From NCBI GenBank assembly GCA_022495005.1, contig JAGYXB010001071.1:806001-870000 (forward strand): 64,000 nt of DNA, given 5' to 3'. Position 1 is the stretch's first letter. Each line of letters starts with the position of its first letter. Position numbers and translations under genes: made by a program. Below are positions 11,631 through 22,968 of this stretch, piece by piece. The notes below the pieces were generated by a model. That model did not search any database, had not been told where the DNA came from, and was given only the letters and a program-made list of their open reading frames with translations. This DNA is from Rhyacophila brunnea. Its lineage: Eukaryota; Arthropoda; Insecta; Trichoptera; Rhyacophilidae.

Positions 11631-12174
11631 AATATAGTAAAACCTTGTTATTATTTTGTCAATAGGCACTGTCTACGATTCGTAGATACGATACAGATAT
11701 GATACAGATCCATGTTACATTATACATTAGGTAGGTATATTATATATTATACGTTATACGTTTTGAAATATCGAGAATCAATACGAAATTCTACTAATAG
11801 TATTAGATAACATCGTAGTTTATAACCTGTCAAAAAATGAGTCATAACCAAACATGCGAACAGACTGACAAATTTTATTATTGGTAAGGTACTTATTTAT
11901 ATGTACCTACTTATCATAATATTATAGCATGTATAATGTAACATTATTATGTTTGATATTTATTATTTTGTAAAAAATAGTCCAATAAAACTTAATTTTA
12001 TACATAAGTATGAAAAATCGGGAATTTATGGATTAATTTTATTTTTGATTGGGGGGGGTCTAAAAATCAGTCAGTGCGTCCTGCCTCCACCACCATAAAC
12101 GCTCCACTGATTACAAACACCGATGTAAAGTTTACCGACTATATTAGATTACAGGTAGGTATAACAACACTTTT
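11631..12174. other. no gene seen
   Basis: TA-rich, with a G-rich run (GGGGGGGG) near 12051-12058. No support for a gene. Confidence 0.5.
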
Positions 12175-12255
12175 TTGTCATCTGAACGCTTTGAAATAAT
12201 AATTTGTCATGTTCATTATACATATTATGTAAAATGAATTAGTAATTTGAATGTT
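12175..12255 (+). repeat. isolated 3' end of the Jockey-like element
   Basis: Shares TGAACGCTTTGAA, TAATTTGT, TGTTCATTATA and TGTAAAAT words in the same order with 13418-13480, the 3' UTR of the Jockey-like fragment just downstream. It is probably a second, heavily truncated copy or a duplicated 3' end. Confidence 0.55.
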
Positions 12256-12293
12256 TCCTATTAGTCCTGTCAATAAATATATTGTGCAGTGCA

Positions 12294-12324
12294 TGGAATA
12301 TGCGAGAATTTTTGACTTCAGGAC
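12294..12324. repeat. 31-bp inverted repeat, left copy
   Basis: The stretch from TGGAATATGCGAGAAT to TGACTTCAGGAC recurs exactly, inverted, at 13491-13521. The two copies bracket the low-complexity tract and the Jockey-like fragment. Confidence 0.8.
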
Positions 12325-12385
12325 ATTGTTAGTTAGAGTTTAGTAGAGTAGAGTAGAGTAGTTAGTTAGAGAGTAGTTAGTAGGT
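12325..12385. repeat. low-complexity TAGAG/TTAG repeat
   Basis: About 60 bases of imperfect GTAGAGTA and GTTAGTTAG units. It lies directly inside the left copy of the 31-bp inverted repeat described below. Confidence 0.8.
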
Positions 12386-12639
12386 AAAAAACAAGTCCCT
12401 GCCCCTGGGAGGTGTGCTAAAGGCGGGAGGGGGTCGAAAGGTCACATTTTTTGGTTTTTCGCTTATATCTCGGAAACGGTGCATGCAGAAAAAAAATGTC
12501 TCAATTAAAAATGAAAGGTAATTAAATTTCCTATAAAATTATCAATATACATATTTTTGTCAAATTCCCAACGGTTTCCGAGATATACGTTATTGACATA
12601 AAACTACTCATAATACATAATGCAATGTTTTATCGTTTA

Positions 12640-13487
12640 CTAAAGCCTCACGAGTATTGTTTTTCCAGTACTCGATGCATGGCAGAGTTCTCTCGCGAAT
12701 ATCATCTGTAAGAGATCTTGGAATTACGTTTGACGGTAAACTGACGTTTAGTGGTCATATAGATACCATTTGTAAAAAGGCGCTACAGATATTGGGCTTT
12801 GTCTTGCGTACTTCCCGGGTCTTTTCGGATGTTACGGTAATAAAAATTCTCTATAACTCCTTAGTTAGAAGCAGACTTGAGAGTAGGTCTATCGTTTGGG
12901 CCCCGCATCAGTTGAAGTACGGCCGTCCAAAACAAATTTTTAAGACTCCTTTACTTTCGGCTCTATGGATATTATCCGTGGCTCTATCCGACTGATTTTC
13001 TCGTAGGGATGCTTACATACTGTAGCTTAAAATTTAGAAGGGGTCTTTATTTAGCTACATATTTTTTCAGACTTATACGCAGCGTAAATGTGAACTCTGC
13101 CATTCTTGGCGGTGTTGGCTTGTGTGTCTCTGATAATTACCTTAGGAATCGGGGGCATCCGTTGTTTGTTCTCCCACGGTGCAGAACTAACCTGCCATTA
13201 GTCATGCCAATTGGGAGGGCAGTTACCATTTTTAATGAAATGAATGAATTTAGGTGGACGTTGTTTTATAAGTTTTTAAGATAGGGTCTATCAAAGTTCA
13301 CTCTGTGTGCTTCCATCTACTTTTATTTTGTTACTTATTTTATTTATTTTCTTATTTTATTACTTATTCTCTGTATTTTTATTTAAAAAAAAATATTAAT
13401 ACTTATTTTATGTCATGTCGTGAACGCTTTGAATTTGTAATTTGTTTTGTTCATTATATGTAAAATAAATAAATTTGATTTGATTTG
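12640..13487 (+). pseudogene. Jockey-like non-LTR retrotransposon, RT C-terminus and 3' UTR
   Basis: Two consecutive plus-strand frames (12657-12995, 13009-13284) form one broken protein. The first has VRDLGITFDGKLTFSGHI, CKKALQILGFVLRTS and LYNSLVRSRLE, the classic segment downstream of the RT domain in Jockey/RTE-type proteins. The second has RTNLP...IGRAVTIFNEMNEF near its end. A stop and frameshift around 12990-13010 separate them. The 3' end is an AAATAAATAAATTTGATTTG tail at about 13465-13487. It is 5'-truncated and inactive. Confidence 0.8.
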
Positions 13488-13490
13488 AAG

Positions 13491-13521
13491 TCCTGAAGTC
13501 AAAAATTCTCGCATATTCCAT
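13491..13521. repeat. 31-bp inverted repeat, right copy
   Basis: Exact reverse complement of 12294-12324. It abuts the tail of the Jockey-like fragment. Confidence 0.8.
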
Positions 13522-14267
13522 TCTACTACACCCATCTTTTGAGCACTCATTGAAACTTCCAAATATGTACACCCAAAGATACTTTTTTTTACATTCACAC
13601 ATGTGTGCCTCCCTTAAAAATTATCATGCCATGATTATTTAGTTCTAAATTTCCCCAATATCATATCATTCTTGTTAACAATAACTATAATATTATAACC
13701 TTCCAACAGGACTCACTCCACTCACCCTCGTCTCTTGGTTATAATTATAAATGTTATAATATTATGATATAGAGGCCAGACAGCCGCGAAGGTCGGCCGC
13801 CCAACGCCTCCTACCCAGTCACGTGCCGGCCTCCCCCCCCGGAAACCGAAGGCCGCCTGGTCCCCCGCTCTCGCACGTTCAACCCGTTTACGATTTATTG
13901 TTTCGTTAGCGATTGACATCTCGTCTCACTCGCGCATTACTATTATCAAAGTAACGGATTGTTTTTGTTTTCGTCTACTATTCGTTGGTTACGATAATAT
14001 CAGTGATACATTTATTAACTCGATGGGCTAGTGTACATTATGTTCTATGTCCAGTTTTTTTGTACATAATATGGTTGAATAGATCTGAAATGTATGCAGT
14101 CACGATAATAAAACTATCAGTGATATATTTATGATTCAATTAATCTGAAAATTTAGTGTGTTTCATCTAGACTAGAATAATTCAAATATTACAGACTTCA
14201 CCATTATCTCTAGATAAAGGATGGATTTACAATAATTCAGGATGGGTTCTACTTTCCTCCATTTTCC
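13522..14267. other. no gene seen; GC-rich island at 13770-13925
   Basis: The island contains GAAGGTCGGCCGCCCAACG and a C-run, and stands out from the AT-rich flanks. No second copy was seen in the window. Flanking sequence has two similar CGATAATA..TATCAGTGATA blocks near 13992 and 14104. Possibly regulatory; not established. Confidence 0.4.
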
Positions 14268-14614
14268 CCTATCATGCATTAATATCCTCCAGCACATCTA
14301 TTCTATATTACGCAAGACTGCTTTCGGCCGCTACGGCAGCTATGTAGGGTAGGTTTGTATCGAAGTATTAGCACTTATAGTAACAATTACAATGTTAGGC
14401 GTCTCTAAACAATCAAAACTGTCTATCTCGCTTTAAAATTTAGCATCCTTGGCTATTAAAACTGTTAAAACAGCAATTATTGTAACAATTACAACTAATT
14501 TGTTAATTGTTACAATATACTTCGATATAAACCTACCCTAGATAGCTGCCGTAGCGGCCGAAAGCAGTCTTGTGTATAGACTAGATGCGCTGGAGGATAC
14601 TAATGCATGATAGG
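14268..14614. mobile_element. foldback element, 347 bp
   Basis: Two arms of roughly 90 bases are inverted copies. The left begins CCTATCATGCATTA and contains ACTGCTTTCGGCCGCTACGG; the right contains CCGTAGCGGCCGAAAGCAGT and ends TAATGCATGATAGG. The centre carries TGTAACAATTACAA words. No coding capacity. The target duplication was not identified, so the class is open. Confidence 0.75.
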
Positions 14615-14616
14615 CA

Positions 14617-14700
14617 GTGCCTGAAGATACCGAAAGGCGAAACCCGGGTCGCAACAAACGACTCAAATAGATTGGTACGGGGCTTAAATCCATTAGTAGG
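14617..14700 (+). repeat. hammerhead-like motif and flank, family C copy 1
   Basis: CTGAAGA, then a small CC-GAAA-GG hairpin, GAAA, then the palindrome CCCGGG and TC match the order of a minimal hammerhead core (CUGANGA - stem II - GAAA - very short stem III - UH). The following ACTCAAATAG..CTTAAATCC is shared with the minus strand at 31935-32002. Minimal hammerheads with short palindromic stem III are known from Penelope-like elements. Stem I here is only about 3 bp, so activity is doubtful. Confidence 0.4.
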
Positions 14701-14706
14701 TATTTG

Positions 14707-15166
14707 TTTTTATTGAACTACTGCTATAATTTACAGATGATGTTGGTTAGTTTTTTAAAAATCAATTAAACCCTGCTTAACCCATTCCATAATAGCTTTG
14801 GTATACTTTGGACGATACGACAAAATTGTGCACACTTTTTCATTCATATTTATTTGTTTTCATTGAATTAAGAATACATGGTATTACACGTATCGTTGGC
14901 TCATTTTTTTTAAATTTCATTGAGCCCTGCCTAAACCAAAATATAATAGATAACAAATATTTTTCTATCTATAAAATATCCAGAGTTATGTATGGTTTAA
15001 TTGCACAAAAGTATTATCTATTATGGCTTGGTTACGCAGGGTTTAATTGAATTTTCTGTAAATTATTGTGTTCTTATTTAAATGAAATAAGTACGTATAA
15101 CAGACAAATTTTACTATGCACTAATTATGGCGGATCTTAACAGCATACCTCCACCATTCGACACTG
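14707..15166 (+). mobile_element. hAT MITE family 1, 5'-truncated copy
   Basis: Collinear with the family from ACAGATGATGTTGGTTAG to the right terminus CTTAACAGCATACCTCC..CACTG. The left terminus is missing. No coding sequence; the open frame 14808-15050 lies inside it and is chance. Confidence 0.75.
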
Positions 15167-16272
15167 GTATGTAGATGGTAAAGTAGTATACGACATAATC
15201 TTCCACACAACTTTATATAATAATATAGAATTGAATCATTCGTCCCGTCGCGGTAATTTACAATACAATAAGTTACAATAAAAACTTTTCGACGTAGGTA
15301 CTAATCCTAGTCACGCAAAAAGTACAGCGATGTAAAATTGCCGTACTCAATACAAAAACAATGTTTCGTCCCGACAGCTTTTTATTAACAAAAAATTGAA
15401 ATTTTACATGGGGTTTGAGGGAGGGAGGGTGGTGGGAAAAATTATTAGACTGTCGGTACGCTATTTTCTTGCTGATGTTTTTGTCGACAGACTCGTGATA
15501 AATGGCCTTTGTTCTGCCACATAGATCACCATTTTTTTAATATAATAAACAATAATTGTAATATGTATTTTCCAGGCATACCAATATTTCAAATGTCTTT
15601 TTTGTAATTTTCCTGGTTTCGTAATAATTATTATTGCTTTTCTGATGTAGGCCAACAGAAAAATTAACATAAACGTTTGTTTCTTACATTTACTTTCTCA
15701 CGTACAAAAAAACTTTTGATTTATTACAGTTTCATAATATTATAATAGTATAAATCGCTAAGAAATAGAAAAAATCTCCTCGCTTCTGGGTTATTTTCTG
15801 TAAATTTCATTGTACCTACAAAAAATCGTTTATTATCTACATTAAAAGATTGACGTATTATCATTTCCTTAACAGTTTCATTTTTATATCGTCTCTGTTC
15901 TGGCAGAACACACTAACTGGAGAATACTAGTTTTGAGTAATTTGACTTTGAAGTTGTTATAAAGTTTGAAATAATGGTCTATCATGTGAGTTTATTAAGT
16001 AATCGTAAAAAGGATGACTTTAAAATAAAGACTGTTTATTTATTAGGAAGGTTTCCAGACGGTAAAGTTTGAAATAAGGAACATTTTGGTACTAACTCAA
16101 TATGTCATTTTTTCGAATTAGTGTCTTCTGTCAGAACAGTGACGATATATCCAATATAGAAGACGGTAACTGTACCTAAACTATTTTATATGTACATACT
16201 AAATAGTAAATATGTATTTAGTCTTTAGATTTGTACCGAATCATTGCATATTATATTAGTACGTACCTACAT
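15167..16272. other. no gene seen
   Basis: AT-rich. CGTCCCGACAG (about 15368) and GACTGTCGGTACG (about 15449) are a weak inverted pair that could be an element relic. Nothing else was recognised. Confidence 0.5.
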
Positions 16273-16445
16273 CACTGGCGAAGGTGGAGGTAGGCTGTTA
16301 AGATCCGACATAAATAATGGACGCTAAACTTTCTCAGTCATACGTATTTGTTTTCATATAAGTAACAAAGATTACAATGAGGAGACAGTGTTGGTTAGTT
16401 TTTAAACTTCAATTAAACCGTGCGTGAACCAAGCCACCGAAGAAC
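16273..16445 (+). mobile_element. hAT MITE family 1, 5' fragment
   Basis: Begins CACTGGCGAAGGTGGAGG and continues with the family sequence GCTGTTAAGATCCGACATAA and TTGGTTAGTTTTTAAA, then stops abruptly. The rest is lost before the retrotransposon fragment. Confidence 0.75.
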
Positions 16446-16544
16446 AACACCGTAAATATATCGTCATCTTCGATCTTCGGAGGTATATCGTATTAATAAA
16501 AATAAAAAATAAAACAAAGTAGATATGTAATTTCTTCTTCTTAT

Positions 16545-17200
16545 TGTGCCATCCCCTAGCGGAGGTCGGCCACCATCAAGGCGATCTTATCTTTGTCGTC
16601 TGTTACCCGGAACAGTTCGGTGGAGCTGCACTCGTACCAATCACGGAGGTTCTTAAGCCACGAAGTGCGACGCCGTCCTCTGCTACGCTCCCCATTGATC
16701 TTTCCTTGAATGACAAGTTGGGGAATGCTGTATTTTTGTCCTCTCATAATGTGGCCGAGGTATTGTAGTTTCCTGGTTTTGATACTACGTAGAACTTCTC
16801 GGTGTCGGTCCTTCCCCATTCGATTGAGAACTTCAACATTTGTCACCCGGTCAGTCCAAGGAATTTTGAGGATGCGTCTATACAGCCACATCTCGAAAGC
16901 TTCAAGTCTCCGTGACATCTCTTGGTTTAGCGTCCATACTTCCATACCATAGAAAAGAATTGAGTGCACATAACATCGTACCATACGCAGTCTCAGACCT
17001 AGGTTAAGATGTTGATTGCTAAGGAGGCGTCTCATTTTGAGAAAGGCACTCATTGCGATCTGAATTCTAGTTTTTATTTCCTGAGACTGGTCCCATTTCT
17101 CATTGACCCATTTACCTAAATATTTATAATGGGTCACACGTTCGATTGGTTCGATTATTCGACATAAATTTATAACGATCAGGGCTGGTTTCGTCTGCTT
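16545..17200 (-). pseudogene. non-LTR retrotransposon RT C-terminus
   Basis: A continuous minus-strand frame (17137 to 16556, about 193 codons). It extends upstream of its first Met as an open frame (IIEPIERVTHYKYLGKW) to about 17195. Landmarks in order: HYKYLGKWV, EIKTRIQIAMSAFLKMR, VRCYVHSILFYGMEVWTL, RRLEAFEMWLYRRILKI, NRMGKDR, YLGHIMRG, GRRRTSWLKNL. This is the segment after the RT domain in a very common insect non-LTR family. It is 5'-truncated but intact in what remains, and so is one of the youngest retroelements here. Confidence 0.88.
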
Positions 17201-18470
17201 CTATAGGACATTCAATAAGATCAGTAGGTATTATGAGTATCATATACCTACCTAAGTAATAAAAATAACCAAATTAATTTAACATACCTAACGTTAATTC
17301 AGATGACAACGTTGAGATTACCAGAATGTGACACATAAAACGGCTTTAAAAAAAAAATCATATATCTACCGGCGTGTTAAAAAAGCCAAAATCCATTACT
17401 GACAAATTTTCTTTTCGTTGAGAAAATTTACCCGTATCATCGAATTAATGAGTGACCTTGTTTTAAATATTCTATCATTATTCATGGGGGTTACATTATT
17501 TAACCGGACTGACAAACGACGGGTTGACGTATTAAATGTGTCCTTGAAAGTTTTGAATGGATACAGCTTTTCTCACACCACCTATTCCCAGCATAGCACA
17601 ATTTAAAAAAGCTTTTACTCATTAATATATTTTTTAATAAATGACTTTATTATAAGCTCTCTTCTCTTTGTTTGTAATATGTACTGTTGTTAGGGTCAAC
17701 AACACACTTTTTATAACAAATATTGTCCAACTCATTTCGGTAATTTTACAACCAATTGACGTGTCACGCATTATAAAAAACTGACATTCGGGAAATTTCA
17801 AGGTGAACGAAGACCTGCTCCTGTACCTGCATTATATTATATATTTTAAAAACATGTATGTACATAATATTATTTATAATGGGGAGGGAAAATTACATAA
17901 TATTAAATATTAGTTTCCACCACTTGGCATTATAATTTATAGGTAGTTGCAAATTACATTATTTCAAAAACTTTTGGATACACAACGTTTTGAAGTTTGG
18001 CTGAGCTATAAACATCTCAAGATTAAATTTTAATTGATAATTTTAAGGAACTTTCATTTTTGACCATCATAAAGTAGCCATTGCCAAACAACGTGATTTA
18101 TATCTTCAATGTCGCTTCCGTTGCATTGACATTGACATTTAGTTTGTTATACCTAAGCGAGCTATGGATGCTTCAAGATTGTAGAGGTTAGCTTTTCAGA
18201 TAAATAACTATATTAAATGAGTACAGGTTCATGTCTAAACAATAGTTAGGATACATTCATATGCTTAGTTATGCATGCAACAAGATTCAAAGTTGTTAAC
18301 TGCATCCTGCATCGTATGAAAGGTTATAAGCATTTTATTGCTAACATTTTATGCCATAAATACAGTTCCTAAAATGTTATTGTTTTCATTGCAATGTGAT
18401 AATAATTTGAGGTTGGATTTGCCCTCGTTTAAACACTAAAAACATTCATAAATTTAAAAAAGGTAGATTA
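17201..18470. other. no gene seen
   Basis: AT-rich. The 62-codon frame at 17418-17606 has no motif. No splice-flanked exon seen. Confidence 0.5.
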
Positions 18471-18471
18471 C

Positions 18472-18570
18472 CATGTTAGCCATTTGCTCAATCCATTGGA
18501 TCCTTGCATTTTTTCCAAATACACATTGATAAATTACATTTTTTTACCAGCAGCCGATTTGAACCGGTGG
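18472..18570 (-). repeat. degenerate tRNA-derived SINE, family A
   Basis: Aligns loosely with 32220-32330: GTTAGCCATTTGCTCAATCC, AAATACACATTG, then a degraded B-box complement (GATTTGAACCGG). Much older than the other copies. Confidence 0.5.
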
Positions 18571-19260
18571 TTTTAAAAAAATATTTATTCTTGGTATATT
18601 TGAAGACGAGGCCTCATTTACAGAAGGTTGAAAACAGTGATGTATATTTTACAATAGTTAGGTATTAATACTTTGAAGTCGATTTATTATTATTTCAATC
18701 CTAAGTATCTCAATTGATCTTTCATTCATACGATGCGATACGCGTTACTAAAATTGATACGAGACATTTGTGCTAAAAGGCACTAACGCCAAAAAAATAA
18801 ATTATTGTTATAAAGAATCACTTGTTCGATTCACTCCTTATCTAGTCGGCAGTTACGCGCCCCCAATACCGTCTTATCTTGATGCCCGAGGCCGTTTCGG
18901 GGGTTGTTTTCGGGGGCCCGCGATATTCGAGCGAGCGGCGCGGGCCGTAAAGTGGAGGGGAGATCGGTAATTGTGATTTACAAGCGGCTTCATCGCGCGC
19001 GCGGGTCGAGTGAGACTCCTCGCAGTGTAATGAAAAAATACCGTTTTCGGGAATTACGCCGTTTTCTTTTGCACCATTTCTTCTTTTCTTTCCTCCTTTA
19101 CTTTTCTTTGACTATTCTTCTATTACTTAACGTTAACCTCTATAAATATAAGTGAAGGTACATTTTAATTCTGGTTAATTTGTGAATGTCCACCAGATCT
19201 TTTTTAAATGTTCAGACAGATGGTGATGTTACTTTTTCGTTTTCTTTAATCTTCTTTAGA
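18571..19260. other. no gene seen; GC-rich island at 18835-19040
   Basis: The island holds GAGCGAGCGGCGCGGGCC and GCGCGCGCGGGTCGAGTGAG and is strikingly richer in CpG than its surroundings. Two short open frames cross it (18770-18970 and 18904-19155) but have no domain. It could be a conserved regulatory element or an unmapped promoter; no TATA or exon was assigned. Confidence 0.4.
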
Positions 19261-19264
19261 CCAT

Positions 19265-20032
19265 GGGTTTCCAACCTGTTTCGAGTTGCGAACTCCTTTT
19301 ATCATAACCAAAAGTAACCTGAAACCACATATCCACATTTGCATAGCGAGATAAGAATATACCTACACGTATTTTTATCACGTAATTTCTTCCCCCCATC
19401 TAACTTATCAAACATCACATGTTTACTCACTTCCGTATTCTCTTTAATTTACTGGTAAACAATGTTTGTCTCGTGTATTAAAACGAAAGGATTGGAGCGG
19501 ACCCTTTTTTGAGTTGCTCCGTTCCGAGACCTACTACTTGCTCCAGCACCTCTCCAGGCTTTTCTCCACTTCGGGTAAAACGTTTTATTATGTATTATAT
19601 GTATGCAAATGTTAAACAAATAAAAAATAAGTTGTTTTTAAATAAGTTATATTATTCGTCCTTTTCATTATTTATATTAAACAAAACCGACATTAAATCG
19701 TCATTCATATGCCTCTTCTGTCAAAAAAGTGTGGTTATTTATCATTCGGCAGTGTTGTCGTATTTCAAATAATTCCAGTGTTGCAAAGTGTCAAATATAA
19801 TATTTTCATTGGATTTTAAGACGAAAATTTAATAATAAAAAAAACATCCAGAGCAGTGGAGCACTACAATTTTTCGGTGCTCCGGGTAAAACCCCATTGC
19901 TGCACTGCTCCGAGCTCCGCTCCAATGCTCTGATTAAAACAAATTCTTTTATTAGACCGTTTAGTAATAATTAATTTTATACTGACTTCATTCGCCACCC
20001 CCTTGAAAATACTTCGCGATTCCCATGGGTTG
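19265..20032. mobile_element. probable outer hAT relic interrupted by another hAT
   Basis: CATGGGTTTCCAACCTG..GAGTTGCGAACTCC at the left and GGGTTGCGAACCCTAACCCTG at the right are inverted and resemble hAT termini of the CAGGGTTnnCAACC type. No convincing target duplication was found. The insertion 19485-19932 sits inside it. Exact ends uncertain. Confidence 0.5.
19485..19932. mobile_element. hAT MITE inserted in the 19.3-20.0 kb relic
   Basis: An exact 8-bp duplication ATTAAAAC flanks it (19477-19484 and 19933-19940). The ends are GAAAGGATTGGAGCGG and CCGCTCCAATGCTCTG, inverted copies with a few changes. It is rich in GGAGC/GCTCC words near both ends. Length 448 bp, no transposase. Confidence 0.85.
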
Positions 20033-20047
20033 CGAACCCTAACCCTG

Positions 20048-20422
20048 GTCTAAATATGGTAGTCATCGGAATCATCGATGCGTCATTTCCGTCAGAAATC
20101 AGCAAACAGTAGAAGAGAATCATGTTATTTTGGACAGTAAAAATATAGATGAACTGATGGGGAACGTGGCATAGAAAGGTCCATGTATTGTAAGGCATAC
20201 TACTTTAATATCACAAAAAACCAATGGCCAACGACGCAAACAAGAGTACCCGATGAGATAAAAGTCGCCAATTGACAAAACGCCAATGGGACCCTACATG
20301 TCAGCGCGTAGATAAACACATGATAAATTTGCCGGATCGATGAACTCGCCTAGTTCTGTGAAAGTCCGTGGCAGAACAGAACTACATATCTGTAAGGGAG
20401 GCCTTAATTTTCTTATTTAGGT
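20048..20422. other. no gene seen
   Basis: No recognisable exon or element. Confidence 0.5.
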
Positions 20423-20672
20423 ATATCATCATCATCATTATCGGCCTGAATCTATCCACTGCTGGATGAAGGCCTCTTCAAGCTGCTTCCACTTCTCTCG
20501 GTTTCTGGATCTCTCTTTTACTTAAGGTCCATGTTTCACACGCATATGTGATCACTGGAAACACACACTGGTTGAACACTGCGCTTTAGGCACAGTGGAA
20601 GGTCACTTTTGAAGACATTATTCAGGCGGCCGAAAGCACTCCAGCCTAGCTTTACTCTGCGAACAATTTTAG
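20423..20672 (-). pseudogene. non-LTR retrotransposon 3' fragment
   Basis: On the minus strand this ends in a TGATGATGATGAT tail preceded by the AGCAGTGGATAGATTCAGG word shared with 9880-9910. Further upstream it encodes a decayed RRVKLGWSAFGRLNNVF..LPLCLK and a VFPVITYAC-like segment, the region around the second half of the RT C-terminus. Internal deletions and stops make it dead. Confidence 0.7.
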
Positions 20673-20831
20673 GTATATATTATAGTATATAAATATAAGA
20701 ATTATTTTTAACACTACAACATGCCATGGGTCCCAATGACAATAGTGTAGTAGTTGGTAAAAGGAGTGAAACAATGACGAACACCCGGATTTTAAGAAAA
20801 TGGCATAATAGCTATATTCACGTATTGTGAC

Positions 20832-20906
20832 CTTCTGGGATTCGAATCCGGAGCCTCCGGTTGAAAGACCAGCGCCTTACGCACTGGACTATGAGACCCA
20901 TTTAGC
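20832..20906 (-). tRNA. tRNA-like sequence, probably SINE head or tRNA pseudogene
   Basis: The minus strand has an A-box-like CATAGTCCAGTGCGTAAGGC, an anticodon arm with loop CTTTCAA, and a B box GGATTCGAATCC. The acceptor stem does not close well and there is no clear terminator, so a functional tRNA is not supported. No second copy was recognised in the window. Confidence 0.35.
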
Positions 20907-22869
20907 AGTGGATCGACAACGGATGTTATAAATTATTAATTCGACATTAAATCCAGATACCTACTCAAATTATATTTGATTTTATACTCCTAAAGCTAAA
21001 AGTTATGTCATGCAATCAATATGTGTGTCGAAAATTTTAATGTCAGGAATCGTTCTATGTAATAGAAACTAATGGCTTTTAGAATTGAAAATTTAATACA
21101 ACCCCAAACTTAAGTCCAACCTTTCACTAGCGGTATTAACCCCACATATCGATGTTCACTTAAATAAGGTGTCCGACTATTATTTCCCACTTTAAGGGCT
21201 ATTCACATATTGATTCTCGAAGTTTCCCTCAACTTCGATATTGTATTCATTCGAAATAAACGAACCCTTCTCAATTTGAATCCATAATTACTTCCCTAGG
21301 TATATTAAACTTGTCGCTGACATTTCTGTATTAGCTGTAGTTGTTTTTCAAGAAATTCCGTGAGCACATTGTGAATATGATTCTGCTCCAGTTTCCACCG
21401 ACAATGAAGATGCTTTGCATTCTTGATTTGATAGGTCCAGCATGAGGATGTCGTTCGTCTTATGCATTTAATGTTAACGCTGTCAATTATTACCAGTCAC
21501 TCCAAACTGCCAAGCTGATTTTAGGGTAGCCCTTTGGTCTTTGAGTCTCGTGGACATACAGTATGATTATATCCAGCGGTTTATTTTGTACTATTTCTGC
21601 GTTAAGCCCAACATGCATCGTTCTATGTCACGTTGCGCTAGTTGTTGGATTGGAGTCCCGGCGATGATCTCATCGCATGCGTTCGAACTTCCAACAAGTT
21701 TCTTGGGCCGCACGTACTGAGTATGGGTAGTAACTACATGCCGAGAATTGAGTACACAAACTGGCCACAGTATTTCTAACTCACCTCTAGTTCTCATGGT
21801 AACCAGTGGTACCTACGTATGATGAAGTTGTTGGTCTGGTTGGTCATCGTTTGCCCTGTGACTATGAAGCTGCTGAATTGATGTTGCCAATGTTGTCTTG
21901 TTGAGGCTCCATAGGGGTTGTCCAATTGCTGGTGTGTGGCATGGTAATGCAGCGTTATCGGTAGGTAGGTATTTGGTACCCGTTGATAGCATGAAATCGT
22001 GGTGCTGAGGCCGCGTTCGTATACAATCCGTGATAAACCCATGTTGAAGAAAATTTTGCGGTTCATGAGTTTCTGATTATATTAAGTTGAAATTAAAGAG
22101 GTTGGTATACCGATAGAGTCCAGTGTTGATAGATTTTTTTTTTAATCATTTATTTATCACGTCGGGGTCACTATTGTGGGATTTGTTGTACGTGTGAAAT
22201 CCAGTGAAACACGTGTGGGCACTTTTGATATCAGTTTAATTGATTTTATTATTTATATGTGGTGACGCTTTTTATATAAACTCTATTTAGGATTGGACTC
22301 TGGATACTGGGGGAGAGTGGTTTATACGGGATTAAGTACAGGCACTAACCTTATGCTGTATTGATGGAGCAGGTCCCGGGTTCACGCACTCACACACTAG
22401 TATGTTGACTGTTCGATTATCACTCTCACGATTACACTTTTGGTCTTCAGATAAAGGTGACGAGTTTATGATAGATGGCAGACGTGACGTTCACTCAAAC
22501 CGTAGCAGATTTAGCGCACGCAACGAAGGTCAAATGATAATTTCTGGATGAGTCAGCCTGTGGTTTTGACGTAGCTTCGCTTGTATCGTAGTCGATGTTG
22601 AAGTGACGGAGTTCGTAATCTAACTGCCTGTTTATGCCATCGTGGTCGATTGATGACACGTTAATTGATTTTGATTGATCGTTAATTGAAGTGCCTGAAA
22701 GGGGAAAATGAGTGTAGTAGCCAGGTAAGAAATATAGGATCGGATGAGGGTCACCATAATTGACCCAAACAATATGTTAATTTATGATCGTTCGTGTTGC
22801 TACACGTTTCAACTTGTGACTGTGTTGTTGACAGCCCTGAGGCTTGTTACGGACTGAGCTGAGCGGGAC
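20907..22869. other. no intact gene; possible decayed element
   Basis: Composition from about 21300 to 22730 is more GC-rich and mixed than the flanks. The minus strand has two frames (21591-21797, 21794-22066) without recognisable motifs. It may be an old LTR element or other transposon, but no RT, protease, integrase or LTR pair was identified. CAG|GTAAGA near 22724 lacks a pyrimidine tract. Confidence 0.4.
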
Positions 22870-22968
22870 GCTATAGATCCATGTCTTACGTGCATACGTC
22901 AGCACTGGTAACACTGCCGTCCAAAAACGCTCCTTGCTAGTTTGGTTCTTCGAACAATATTGTCATAA
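22870..22968 (-). pseudogene. small RT retrotransposon fragment
   Basis: Minus-strand frames read RRTKLARSVF and then, after a shift, FWTAVLPVLTYARKTWI. This matches the VLPVLTYGSETW-type segment of non-LTR proteins. Only about 30 residues remain. Confidence 0.6.

Noticed and set aside
12436..12600. Possible viral or host control element around TATATCTCGGAAACGGT and CCGAGATATACG
   Set aside because: The two words form a weak inverted pair but no fold, ORF or viral domain supports a function.
20832..20906. Functional tRNA gene
   Set aside because: A and B boxes are present but the acceptor stem does not close and no terminator is clear; kept only as tRNA-like.
21591..22066. Two minus-strand ORFs as a gene pair
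   Set aside because: No motif and different frames without splice signals; more likely a decayed element.
22715..22730. CAG|GTAAGA donor-like word
   Set aside because: No pyrimidine tract upstream and no exon can be closed; it lies in decayed mixed-composition DNA.
22255..22730. LTR of a retrotransposon
   Set aside because: No second LTR, primer-binding site or polypurine tract was found.
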